This document shows, piece by piece, positions 20,401-31,500 of a DNA stretch of 64,000 nucleotides; within the stretch, counting starts at the first letter, position 1; the number at the start of each line of letters is the position of its first letter. The DNA lies in contig CM082592.2 of NCBI GenBank assembly GCA_040954595.2, positions 5,704,001 through 5,768,000 of the forward strand. Direction: 5' to 3'. Origin of the DNA: Balanoglossus misakiensis (Eukaryota > Hemichordata). Under the pieces are notes generated by a model. The model made no database searches and was not told the origin of the DNA. It worked only from the letters and a program-made list of their open reading frames with translations. The position numbers were made by a program, and so were the translations under genes.

Positions 20401-23400
20401 CATCGTCGCTTTCAGTAAAAAATAAACTGCCGAAATCTCTCAAGATGAATAATAAACCTGATAAATTGTTTCATATTTTACAGAGACGACTCCTTGTGAC
20501 GACAACCCGTGTCAAAATGGCGGCATCTGCGTAAACAATATCCTCGGTTATCGCTGTATCTGCAGTACTAACTTCACTGGAGACAACTGTGAGACGGGTA
20601 AGATGAATTTCGTGTGTTGACAAGAAATCGTTGCTCTTGTAAAAATTGTATGTTGCATTATTTCATTCTTCATGTAAGATAGTAACAATATGACTGCTTA
20701 AAACCTACATGTATACACAACACACACTGATACAATTTTCTTTACTCCACCACAGAAAGCGGACCTTGTCTATCGAACCCGTGCTTAAACGGAGCAACGT
20801 GCGTCGAAAACGGTAATGGATACAGATGTCAGTGCGTGTTGGGTTGGCTGGGAATCCAATGTGAAATACGTAAGTTGTTACATAGTTGCCCGGACTTTGT
20901 GCCGATATGTTCAGAATTCAAGAGCAAAGGTGAACGTGTCAAATTGAATGGTGTGCGTATGAAAAAAAATGTGTTATAAATGTCATATTTTTATTTAGTT
21001 GTTTTGTAGTCTGTCAATTGATGCCCTCTTCCACCCCTTTAAATTACACCCCACCCCTTACGTGGTTAAAAGTAAGCGAGTAAAGATTCTAGATATCAAA
21101 ATGCTGCAATGTGCCTAATTTACATGTAAACTTTGTGTTATTTGTATGTGCATCTGTAGTTGACGCTTGCAGTAGTAGGCCATGTCAGAATGGTGGTTTG
21201 TGTTATACAGCCTTGACTGTCTATAGGAATGCAACGACATATTTGTGTGTTTGTAACGGTGGGTTCACTGGTAAACAATGTGAAACAGGTAAGATAGTGA
21301 ACTGCATGCTTATTGTCGTATTTGCTTGCCAGTTAAATGTCCTTGTTGACCTTTGACCCTATACCAATATGGCGACCGCGACAAAGCTGACGACCACGAC
21401 AAAGAATGGAGTCAATATAAATACGCGATCTGTGAGTCCGTGTCTGTATGGGTGGTGTGGCGTGTCAAGAGTTGTCGTAATCCTAAAAGGCTCTTAGCAG
21501 TATATTTTACAACTTTGTGTAAAGAGAAAATTGCATCACGTATATTGCAAAGGAAACATTGCATATGAAACCATCGTTTTCCTATACGCATATTACACTT
21601 AGGGATTTGCGTTTGCAAAACTATAATTTGGATGCGTAGATGCGTAGTTTTACAGCTAAAAACGCTCTATCTTGTATATCCTTTCAGTGTACAGCCCATG
21701 TGACAGTGCCCCGTGTCTAAACAACGGCATGTGTGTAGAAGGAGCTGTGGAATATACGTGTGTTTGTGTGGGGTTCTGGACAGGACAACGCTGCGACATG
21801 GGTAAACAAACAGTCTGTCGTATCGATGATACATGTACATTTATTCTTTTTCTATACCAGCATGTCATTTATGTTACTTTTCCGGTTGCCTTTGTTATTT
21901 ACTTCCTTTGTGTATATTTGCCATTGTCACTGTTCACCCACGGTTAAATTAGGCATTATTCGTGATACTTTCTCATTTCTCCGGCGCATTTCATCTCATA
22001 GCGGTGGATCCCTGTGCTGGCACGACGTGTCATAATGGCGGCACGTGCGTGACTGTTGAAGGCTCGGCGAGGTGCCAGTGTCAGCTCGGCTGGTCAGGTG
22101 ACATCTGCAATGTAGGTAAGTGTGTAAGTCAGGGCTTCGATTTTATTGGGGGGGGGGGGGTTATAGGACCAGGGTTTACGCAAAAGGAGAATGTCTTACA
22201 GTAATAGAAGCACCTCCAGAAATCGTAGCCTGAGACCACTTGACGGTTAACCTGATTTCTTTCTGTTCCAGTTGTCGACCCATGTAACCCTAACCCCTGT
22301 ATTGGTGGCGGAACGTGTATCCCATCACAGTCCTTGGAATCGTACAGCTGCGCATGCCCCACCGGAACAAACGGAACGCACTGTGAGCAAGGTAAAACAT
22401 TTCGTTCACAAAACTCGATAATTTATAAATAACCCACAACCGTTTCGGACCCAAAATGGGTTTGGAAAGTATTTTTTTTTTTTTTCAAAGTAATCACTTG
22501 AAATCGAATATAAATAGAACATTTTATGTAATGTTATTGGTGGTAAGATTTGATAATTCGATCGACTAATGTAGGGGGTGTTGTTAATGTAATTCACAGT
22601 GGTATATCCGTGCGATAGTGACCCTTGTCAGAATGGAGCAAGATGCGCCACGTTTGTGGATTACTACCAGTGTGTGTGTCAGCAAGGATGGACTGGAACA
22701 AACTGCGAGACTGGTGAGATGTAAAACACATTATGACGATTCTCGATTTTACTCATGGTCCTATCTACCCCAGTTTAGGACTCGACAGGGATATATTTTG
22801 TACTTGCAACCAACCCTAATTGCTTTGTCAAGGATTTCATCATGGACCCTTCTCGTCATAGGCCTATGGTCTTGGCATTATAATCATATATTTTGACAAT
22901 CCGGTAGACCTGTTCTAGAAATAATGAAGACCGAATCATTTTGTGTGATTCTATTTTGTTTCTTTCTATGATTACATCGCAGAATATGACCCATGTGGAA
23001 GCGACCCTTGTCGTAATGGCGGAACTTGCGAAATGACGTCAAACGACGCAATTTCCTGTGATTGCGTTTCCGGCTGGATCGGTGAACACTGTCAGATAGG
23101 TAAGCAGTACAAATCTGCGTGTTTATTTGTGTGTTTGTCCGTTCTTTGGTAGTTAGGTAGGTTGGTTGGTTGGTGCATACTCCGCGGCAGCCACATACAC
23201 AATCCATATTGCAGACGGTATGTTGTCGAAAAAAATTGTAACATAACGTTATCTTCTATTTCAGTTGATCTTTGCGCCAGCAGACCGTGTCAAAATGGCG
23301 GCTTTTGTGTTAACTACCAAACTCACTACACGTGCAACTGTGTGTCACACTGGATGGGGACAAACTGCGACATATGTAAGTCTAAGCTTATATTCTGTGT

Positions 23401-26400
23401 CGTTCGTCTTGACAGTTTGACCGTCAAAATATATGATTATACTTTCAGGCTATTGCTATGGGAAACCATGAACGGTGACACCTAGCACTTAGCAACCAAC
23501 CACAGCCTATAGTTTTGTGCCTTTATATTACAGTGTCCAACCCGTGTATCAGCAACCCGTGCCAGAATGATGGCGTGTGTTACATCACCGCGGACCTGCT
23601 CTTCTTTTGCCAATGCAACAAGGGATTCACTGGTACCAGATGCGAAACAGGTATAGGGTAACGCTTTATGTCAAATATATTTACTATTTTTCACTGTCGT
23701 GTTTAGCACGGTTATCCTAAAATTTGACCACGTTTCACTTCCAGAGATCAACTTCTGCGATTACAATCCCTGTCGAAATGGCGGTGAATGCCAACAGTTG
23801 CAAACATCTTACTCCTGCAGATGCCAGCCTGGCTTCGCGGGTCCAAATTGCGAAACCGGTGAGTTACATCACTGTCAGTATACGTTGTTATCAGCGAAAC
23901 CAAAAGAGAGGTCGTTTGCATTTGTTTGTGTCCTTCAGAGGGCGCTGTGACAGTATTTTCAATAGTATATCTCTGAGGAAGAATCCATTTTGTTTAGTTT
24001 TGTTTTATTTTGCTTTGTTTTACAGTGATAGATCCCAACAATCCTTGTTCCAGTAATCCGTGTCAAAATGGTGGAGTTTGCTATACTTCTGATAATGTTA
24101 ATAATCAGTATTTCATCTGCCAGTGTTTGGATGGTTGGGTTGGTGATCTGTGTCAGATTAAAGAGGGTGGTGAGTTATTTTTATGAAAAAAATCGTATCA
24201 AAACCAATTTCATTTATGTTCGTGTCCTTATTTTTGTCTAGAAAATCCACAATTTTACTGATGTTTCAATTCACATGTTCTCTTTAAAAACAGATAACCC
24301 CTGCGAAGCTATTTCTTGTCACAACGGAGGGGAATGTTTCACGTCGACTGAATACCCCTTTTATATATGCGTCTGTCGTTCTGGATGGATGGGACCAACC
24401 TGCCAGCAAGGTAACAAATGCACTTCCTTGTGGTGGTGGCGGTGAGGGGGAGGAGGAAGATAATTATTTGCGCTCACATCCCTTCATCATTTAAAATTTA
24501 TGCCATTATGTCGTTATACATTTTACAGTTGAGTCTGGCCTATCCCTGTCTAAATGGCGGCACGTGTTACCATACAAGTATAGACTACATATGCAAGTGT
24601 GCGGGCAACTGGACAGGAAGACATTGCGACCAACGTAGGTCATACTTTACGCGAAATTCACTACACTATGAGTCGGTGATTACCGCATGAGCGCTTTCTT
24701 TCATGTCAAATCAGTTAATTTCTCTTTCTCTTGTTTTTGATGATCGTATGGGGGGATAATTTTGAAACAAAGGTGGACTCGATGTAAGTGATTCTTTACT
24801 TATCGTCGTTATTTATTTGCAGCTGCAGAACCATGCAAGAGTAATCCGTGCAAGAATGATGCCGAGTGCACGCCAACGTCCATCGGTTTTCACTGCGCAT
24901 GCCCGTCTGGATTCACCGGCGCAACCTGTAGTGTAGGTCAGTGCTCTTTCAATACTTGTGCCAGACTACAGGAAAAATGACAACAAAACAAATTGGTTTA
25001 TGAAACGTGCGCTAGAAAAGGTGTAAAGAGCGCATATTCAACTGGAAATTCGCTGTAATTTGATTAAGGATCTCCAAGCTTTAAATCGTATTAGTTACCA
25101 CAAAACAATTTAAGGATTCTATAACATTAATCCTGTTAACAAAGACTTTGCCCGTGGTAGTTTTTTCTTATCATACAAGGTATTAAAACCCGATTTGGCG
25201 TCGTTCGTTGTGTCACGGATGAACTGAACGATCTGTTTGGTCATTAATATTATGATGAAGTGTAATTATGAATATTTTATGAGCGTCTGTGCATTTAATT
25301 TGCTCATATATAGTTTGTTTACGAGTGCTATTTTTAAATGGAATCGTTCTGCAAACAGGCGGCAAATCGCTTTAACTTTGATGGTACCTAAAAGGCACCA
25401 ACCAGAAATCAAATGGTTTTCGCTGCGCATGTCTGCCTGGCGCCTGGTTACCATAGTAACATACTGACCATGGCTAAAAATATGGATTTTTCTCCCTCTC
25501 TTTTTCAGCAATGGATCCATGCGAGAGCAGCCCGTGTTTGAACGAAGCAGAATGCTACCACCAGGCAAACGAGTATTACTGCGTCTGCGCAGACGGCTTC
25601 ACTGGTACAACGTGCGAAACAGGTCAGTGCTTTGCCGTCGGGTCATGGCCTTCGCAAATGCCAAGCCTCGTTATTTCTAGCATTTCTAATAAATTTAATA
25701 TATACAGACTGTACAAGTATACTTGAGCTTTGCAAATAATCGGTTCTCGTGAAGGCAATATGTATATTGTGAAAATATTAAAACAAATACCATGAAACAA
25801 GGATAACCATATCGCCTATTTAAAATTCAAATGGTAAACGACGACGTGGGGCGTGGATATATATATACAATGTATATATATTTAACAACATGTTAATAAA
25901 GCTAAATTTATCACAAGAGATACATCTGGATAGAAAATGATCGAATATATTATCGGACCATAGTTTTTTTAAATTTAACAGAAGAGATATCTGTCGTATC
26001 TGTCGGTATCAAGTCGTTTTCTTTTGGGGAAAATCTGTGATGTGTACAGTTGTTGAAAATATCCCCTTCAGTTTGACCTTCGTGTAACGAAGATCATGTG
26101 ACGAAAAATACATTTGGCCTAAATAAGATTATATCAAAACAGTCGGTATCAAATTGTTTTCTCTATGAACATAATACATGTAGGCCTACTCAGAATATTC
26201 GAAAATGTGGTAGAATTTTCATTTCGTTCACTTCACTTCACTTCAGATGTCGATGAATGTGCGAGTCAGCCATGCCAGAACGGGGGCAGTTGTTCCGATC
26301 AGAGAAACGCCTTTCTGTGTCTATGCATCACTGGTTACGCAGGATCGACATGCGAAGCCGGTAAACAAACCTTTTTCTCATTACGGTTGATTCGTGGAGA

Positions 26401-26776
26401 GTGTTTTGATAAAAACACCGCGAGAGGACATTTCTGTTAACACATATTTTCCAAGCAAATCTAAAGAACGTTGTATCCAACAGGTTGTTAAGCATATTTC
26501 CTCTCGAGACCTAACTGATAAATCCTATGAAGTTGTAAGGCTTCGAACGATTTCATGAAGATCAGCGGTTACTGACTGTTCGACGAGTAGAGGTTGTAGA
26601 GTAAGCACTGGCAATTACTACGACGGCGGTAATAATACTGATTCACTAAACAGTAAATTTACTTCAATCTTTCAGCTCTGTTGGTATCAAGGGGAACACG
26701 TTCCACGCCGACACTTATCGAGCTACTATCAATCTGCGTCACTGGTTTCCTTATTTTAACCACATTACGAAGGTAG
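13381..26776 (+). CDS. EGF gene A: secreted or membrane-tethered EGF-CUB-EGF(30) protein, fibropellin-like
   Basis: There are 34 exons, itemised in the following entries. Layout is a signal peptide ([18 protein letters not shown]), one EGF, one CUB domain, 30 further EGF exons and a short hydrophobic C-terminal tail. All introns placed are phase 1. Omitting frame-broken exon 30, the exons sum to 4062 nt, or 1353 aa. The EGF-CUB-EGF(n) order is that of sea-urchin fibropellins (extracellular matrix and cell-surface proteins), but no avidin-like domain is present. Most EGFs carry Notch-type glycosylation motifs: CxSxPC, CxNGGTC and CxxGWTGxxC. Only exon 33 has a clear calcium-binding start (DVDEC). 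The product should be an extended extracellular rod for adhesion or matrix organisation; ligand and tissue are unknown. Gene B, directly downstream, is probably a paralogue. Confidence 0.87.
14070..14189 (+). CDS. gene A exon 2: EGF domain 1
   Basis: [14 protein letters not shown]... with six cysteines, 40 codons, phase 1 at both ends. It carries the O-fucose consensus CQNGGTC and precedes the CUB exon, as in fibropellins. Confidence 0.9.
14461..14500 (+). repeat. TG/TGCG microsatellite in gene A intron 2
   Basis: (TG)n passing into (CGTG)n and then TGTC units; alternating purine-pyrimidine DNA with Z-DNA potential. Confidence 0.9.
14748..15098 (+). CDS. gene A exon 3: CUB domain
   Basis: One 117-codon exon encodes a whole CUB domain. 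It starts [20 protein letters not shown] and carries [13 protein letters not shown], the acidic stretch [27 protein letters not shown] and the terminal GWQITYVS. SSPNYPxxY and the aromatic/hydrophobic beta-strand pattern are diagnostic. CUB domains mediate protein-protein contacts, often calcium-dependent. Only the first two cysteines of the usual four are clear. Phase 1-1, so it can be shuffled or skipped without frameshift. Confidence 0.93.
15320..19445 (+). CDS. gene A exons 4-13: EGF domains 2-11
   Basis: One EGF per exon: 15320-15430, 15820-15933, 16195-16317, 16974-17093, 17474-17608, 17943-18059, 18414-18554, 18784-18894, 19071-19184 and 19335-19445. All lengths are multiples of three and all junctions phase 1. 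Six cysteines are seen in each, mostly CxxxPCxNGGxC...CxCxxGWxGxxC. Exon 5 has a tandem CAGCAG acceptor (15817-15822) that would add or drop one residue. Exon 8 (17474) has a weak acceptor with little pyrimidine tract. Exons 8 and 10 are longer, with insertions between Cys3 and Cys4 or in the linker. Confidence 0.87.
15515..15541 (+). repeat. (CTGT)n microsatellite in gene A intron 4
   Basis: About six to seven tandem TCTG units downstream of exon 4. Confidence 0.9.
19664..23375 (+). CDS. gene A exons 14-25: EGF domains 12-23
   Basis: One EGF per exon: 19664-19780, 19966-20079, 20227-20340, 20484-20597, 20756-20869, 21160-21288, 21688-21801, 22002-22115, 22272-22391, 22600-22713, 22983-23099 and 23265-23375. 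All are phase 1-1 with complete cysteine sets. Exon 14 is the short subtype (CANGIC, one residue fewer between Cys2 and Cys3). Exons 14-18 use variable split codons (C| or G|), so skipping may change one linker residue. Exon 19 has a five-residue longer Cys3-Cys4 loop. The many CxNGGTC motifs predict O-fucosylation. Confidence 0.87.
23534..24410 (+). CDS. gene A exons 26-29: EGF domains 24-27
   Basis: One EGF per exon: 23534-23650, 23745-23858, 24026-24169 and 24294-24410. All are phase 1-1. Exon 28 is the longest ordinary EGF exon (144 nt), with an Asn-rich Cys3-Cys4 loop ([10 protein letters not shown]) and a longer exit linker (IKEGG). Exon 29 has [12 protein letters not shown]. Confidence 0.87.
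24529..24634 (+). pseudogene. gene A exon 30: degenerate EGF exon with a frame error
   Basis: A TTTTACAG acceptor and a C|GTAGGT donor flank 106 nt, the only EGF exon here whose length is not a multiple of three. The body ([19 protein letters not shown]...CDQ) is a normal EGF from Cys2 onward. The start lacks Cys1, and the phase-1 acceptor reads into the wrong frame; no other AG restores it. Compared with neighbours of 111 to 117 nt, a deletion of about 5 or 8 nt near the beginning explains it. Skipping the exon joins exons 29 and 31 in frame. Either it is a decayed exon now skipped, or there is an assembly indel. Confidence 0.7.
24823..26360 (+). CDS. gene A exons 31-33: EGF domains 29-31
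   Basis: Exons 24823-24936, 25509-25622 and 26247-26360, each 114 nt and phase 1-1. Exon 33 begins [16 protein letters not shown], the only clear calcium-binding EGF start in this gene. It sits next to the membrane tail, where calcium would rigidify the stalk. Introns here are longer (about 570-625 bp). Confidence 0.88.
26676..26776 (+). CDS. gene A exon 34: C-terminal hydrophobic tail and stop
   Basis: After the TTCAATCTTTCAG acceptor, the phase-1 frame reads [18 protein letters not shown], then [15 protein letters not shown] and TAG at 26774-26776. A small and polar region followed by about 17 hydrophobic residues and only two terminal residues is the pattern of a GPI-anchor signal, or of a single membrane span with a minimal cytoplasmic end. 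The exon is 101 nt, identical in length and plan to the last exon of gene B (45306-45406). It closes gene A. Confidence 0.78.
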
Positions 26777-27432
26777 CACATAGAGAAAGGCCAACAAACT
26801 CTGACCTTGGTGTCCACAGAACCTCTGACACCAGTATCCACACAAAATTTATTTGACATTGATACCAACCCTAACGTTGTAGAGGCCTCTATTAGTTTTC
26901 CTAATGGTGTTGGTTCAAACAGTATTCATTCATTCATACGTTGACCTACGCGTTATTGGTATTAACTATACAATGTATTTTACACATGGATATTGGTACT
27001 GAGATAAAATTTTAATTAATGTATAATACAGCATTTATCTGTTTATCTTTGGAACAATCATGAAAACTCCGTCCTGTCAGAATCGACAATTCGCGAAACG
27101 AAACATATCTTTCCCAAAAAACGATTCTTTGCTTATGTGGTATCTAGGATTTGTCATGCGGTTTTAACTGTTCAGGGAGTGTTAAATGTGTTTCAGTTTG
27201 TAAGTAGAAGATAGAATACTTGTGTTTAAAACGGCATGACGTGTACTAGACAGCAGCAAGGCTTTTAGAATCAGCTGAAACATACATTGATATGTGTCGC
27301 ATGTAATCACCTAGAACATGAAAGAAATTCAACTGTTTCTTCGCTTCGTGTATAAAAGCATGTGATACCGATATTTAAAATTAATAGCCTGTATTTGATA
27401 ATAGATTCCTATAGCTTTGTACTCAACATGTA

Positions 27433-27438
27433 AATAAA
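27433..27438 (+). terminator. gene A polyadenylation signal (candidate)
   Basis: First canonical AATAAA downstream of the gene A stop codon (657 bp). Downstream sequence is T-rich (CACTTTTATGAACGTTG). It lies before the gene B promoter region, consistent with two separate transcripts. Confidence 0.4.
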
Positions 27439-28310
27439 ACACTTTTATGAACGTTGAATTCCAGATTTTGACTAAATTATTGATATTTACAGTTTTTGCG
27501 TGGCGTCATTTTGGATAAATAAGTTTACAAACATTTAGATTAAAGCCAACAAAAGGTTAACAGCTGTGTTATTTTTAAATTCAAAACAAACAGCATGAAT
27601 TGACATTTGTGTGGTCCCGCGTACTTTCATCGAGGTTTAACGCGAAGGCTTTCCGAAATTAACAAAGAAGACACGGCATATAATTTTTTGCGTGTCCTTC
27701 ATCGCAAACCCGCAGGCTGTGGCATTCCGCGATCGTTTGCCAATCGCCGAGTGACGTCTGTTAATCCGAACACAATGTCCAAATGTTGCTACCTGATAAG
27801 TGGACTACGGTGTCATTTGCCGCAATGCTCTCATGTACACACTGACAACTATTGCGCTGTGCTCATACGATAAAAGTTGCTTTCAAAACTGGTTGTCCCG
27901 GTTTAAATGTTATTCAAAAACTTTCCCCAATGCCATTGCACACCACAAAACGACGAGTGATACCTATGACGTGGACTGTGGTGGCGAGATTGGCATGAAC
28001 AGTTATTCTGATTTAGGCTGGTACTGGTTTTATTGATTCAACCTTCAAAACATACTTGTTAATGAGATGAAAACAAAAGGAAACACTGTCACTGTAATTT
28101 CAACGGTTAAAATTCAATTAGTGACAGGTGTCATTAAATTCAAACTCATAATGAGATTTCGTGCAGACATGTATTCAGACTATTTGCATTCCTTGCCAGA
28201 GTGTGATAGTAAATGCCCGCGTCGCGTCAACCAGTCAATCTAACTTATTTTCCGAGCACGTATGTCAAAGCGGCAGTCGATTATACAAGTAAACAGTCCA
28301 CAAAACAATT

Positions 28311-28318
28311 TATATAAT
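28311..28318 (+). promoter_or_regulatory. TATA-like box of EGF gene B
   Basis: TATATAAT is followed by a GC-richer stretch (GCGCCGTCTAC...). It would place transcription start near 28340 and give a 5' UTR of roughly 150 nt. This is positional evidence only. Confidence 0.35.
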
Positions 28319-28496
28319 GCGCCGTCTACTTTCACTGCCGCGCCATATTGGATCATCCACGCCATGCAAATTCTTTGAATATTAATGAGGCCGATCGAGC
28401 AGCTGTCCGCGCTCACCACGCGTAACTAAGCGAAGTAGTGTTGTTGTCGTTTTTATGTACCGCGGGAAGTGCGTACCATGTAAAATATTTACCACG

Positions 28497-28569
28497 ATGA
28501 CTGTGTCCTGGATTGGTTTTTCGGCGATCGTTCCGCTCCTGGTTTTCGTGACGGCGGTTGGAGCTCAAG
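28497..28569 (+). CDS. gene B exon 1: signal peptide
   Basis: [18 protein letters not shown] then TAVGAQ, a classic signal peptide with cleavage likely after AVGA. The donor is CAA G|GTGAGT in phase 1. The ATG at 28497 fits a signal peptide best; the in-frame ATG at 28455 gives a charged, Cys-containing extension. This exon shows that a new gene begins here rather than gene A continuing. Confidence 0.85.
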
Positions 28570-31500
28570 GTGAGTTCAATGCACGCTCGTGCTGCAGCCG
28601 AGCGCTGTACATGTAGTACCAGCATGATATATGGATGCCTCGTGTAGTCGTGTAACAAGCATTCCGCCAGGTGTTTGTGTGTGTATGTTCCATACGTAAC
28701 AGTGATGGCAGTGTGTGCGCTAACATTTTCAACTGAAGAGTACAGTTCAATATATGATGGAGGTGGTTTCAAATTTAATGCACGGGACGAATTGCCTAAA
28801 CGCACTGCCATGCCAGGCGTGTTTGATTGACAAACAACGTCACGAACTCGCAATACATCAAACATTTAGAGGTCAAGCATGCGTTGCGAGGTCCGGTTCT
28901 AATTAATCCAGTTGTGGTTTGTTTGAAAAGGGGCGTTTTATTCGCCGTGTAATATCGTTATGTTTCTTGAGGATGCGTTAGCATTAAAACGCAAAGTAAT
29001 CAGAGTTCCATAAAATCGATCCGTTTACATGTTATATAAAATATAAGGAGCCATGGCCACGTACACATATAGCACTGTAAATACATGTAATGAGTATAAT
29101 GTCACCATCTAATGGGATATTGTACTATTTCTAAGGAATGCAATCGCAAATGAAATTGATTTACAGTCACGTTCACCCAGATGAATATTACTATTTCGAA
29201 ACGGTTCCCCACGGCCTCTTACATGCAGTTCTCCAATAATGGCCAGACTCTTTCAGTGTCGCTGTTAGTGTATTGTGAAGGGTCGTTCACCTGACTGGCC
29301 GGAAAACAACAAATCGATGCGATACATTATGTATGGGCCAGACCCGTGGGCCTCTCGGTGACGGCGTGGCCGTTTTCGAAGTGAAACTTCGCACAGTGAA
29401 TGTTATTTTACACCATATATGCCGGTATATCGTTTGTGGGTTGTTAAATAGGCGGGCAATTAATAAACGCCCATTTCATTCGAATCGAATTCTATCGCAT
29501 CGCTGTGCTGTGCTGATAACGGGTGATGCCATCTTTCCGCCCAGCCGGCTTCCGACAAAAGTTTAACACTCAAACGATAAGAAAAATCCACATCGCAGGC
29601 AATTGTCAGGCTAATCTCGACTGATCTTAAGTGGAGGCAACGACCTAAAATGTCGATCAGAACATGAATGGAGTTTAATCGCGCTGAATGCATTCAATGC
29701 GGAGAGGCAGGGGCACCGAAATGTGTGTTGTTGCAGAAGGCCGAATGATACCATCAGAATATCGGTTACAAACATCGTGTGAGCTATTTATAGAAAATGA
29801 TATTTTTTCAAGTGATTTTATGTAGTGAATTCAGAATTGATGCAAACGTCTATTGAACTTGGATGTCTAACATTGGCCCCGTATTGCGGTATTCATAGAA
29901 ATCACTAAACAAAGGGGAAAAAATGAAATGTACATCGCATCTCGCAAAACAGCGTTAGTGAAGACCACGACAGAATCCATTTATGGGTCAACTGAGGTTA
30001 ATCCGAAAATAGCGCATGGCTGTGTTCTATAAAATCATCATAACATCTAGACTGTAGTAGTCTGTTATTACGTTTACAAATTAAAATATTAATTAATACG
30101 CAATGGGAGAGCATCTAGAGACCAGTTAACGTCAAAAAATTCAATGTTTAACATTTTAATATAATGATACATATATCATTCATTTCCATCAACAGGTCCT
30201 ATATTGCGGCCATTATCGCAAAAAATGAATTCATAAATATGTTTTACAATGTAAAACATGAAATATAATACGGTATTTGAACTCTGGAATAAAAACAAAT
30301 GATCCGCATTATTTCTCTATTGTTCGTGCAATTGAACGGATAACGGTTTTTTGGGCGCGGCTGTTGCCATCCATTGTCGTCCGCCGCCATGTTGGGTGGA
30401 GACCACACGTCGAGGTTGACTCACAAATAAACGGCCCCTGTACCAGCAGTGCCGTGTGGTATCACTTTCAACACGACATGTTTGTTGCGCGGCAACGCCC
30501 GATTCATTTTAGAGGTTGCGTGTAAACGACACATAGGAGTATCTTACTGACAGTATTCGGGACACTCAACCCGAGAATGAAACATTGAACTAATAATGGC
30601 GCTTTGCAAATATCAAGAGTACACATGTATCCCGCTGCAAATGAAAACGTGCTATATACTAGTTATTGACTACTTAGTATTCTGAGGGCGTTCACTTATA
30701 TCGTAAACTGCCATGCAAGCACATAACGTCACTTTCAGTTGATATTGCCAGACGTAGTAATAATACGCTACTCTTGATTAAAGTAGGAAGGACGGTCAAT
30801 ACATTTTTTTCTATGTTTAACAATGAGTGAGTGAGTGAGTGTATGAATGGATGAATGAACGAATGAAATAATGGCTAATGGTTCGTGCTATTCAACTTTG
30901 GTCACCTTGCATGATATGTGACGATAACAGTCTTTGTGAGTTGATTGGCATGTGCATTTTCGCTTTCATTACTTGTCTGGTTGCGATTTCCTGTTGTTTG
31001 ATTTCTCCATTAAAACCGATCTTATTCGACTATCGAAGCAGACAAATCCTTGATTAATAATTATTTTAATGGTCTTGCTTTTCAAATGCGGTGACAACGC
31101 GTGAACGGTTTATTAATTTCGTTCTTTAATATGGGTTTCTAGTTTTGTTGTCTTGGCAACACTGTACAGAAGAAAGATACGAAAGTGTCCGCCCTATCAT
31201 CCCTTTGACTCTTACACATTTTTTGCAGGGATAGATTTCTGCACTCCCCAGCCATGTCTTAACGGGGGATATTGCACATCAACAACTTTCGGGTACAGCT
31301 GCGACTGTCCCCCGGGATGGACGGGCGGAATCTGTGGCATACAAACAAGTAAGATAACACACGCGCGCGCGCGTACACACACAAACGCACGCGCGCGAAA
31401 CAGAAAGTTTTATGGATTCGCCGAGAAAGGGGATAGCTTTCAATGATATTATCTAATTTCCGTCAATATGGGCACCGTAGCTTAGTTAATTGCATTTCGC

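Larger units (their letters stand above)
26777..28454 (+). other. gene A 3' UTR and A/B intergenic spacer
   Basis: A canonical AATAAA at 27433-27438 lies 657 bp after the gene A stop and is the best polyadenylation candidate; an ATTAAA lies at 27539. The open frame at 27607-27873 has no splice or family support. A TATA-like TATATAAT at 28311-28318, about 185 bp before the gene B ATG, marks the likely gene B promoter. Confidence 0.5.

Noticed and set aside
27607-27873. 88-codon plus-strand frame between EGF genes A and B
   Set aside because: The cysteine pattern does not match EGF spacing, there is no acceptor in phase, and it lies after the gene A stop and probable poly(A) signal.
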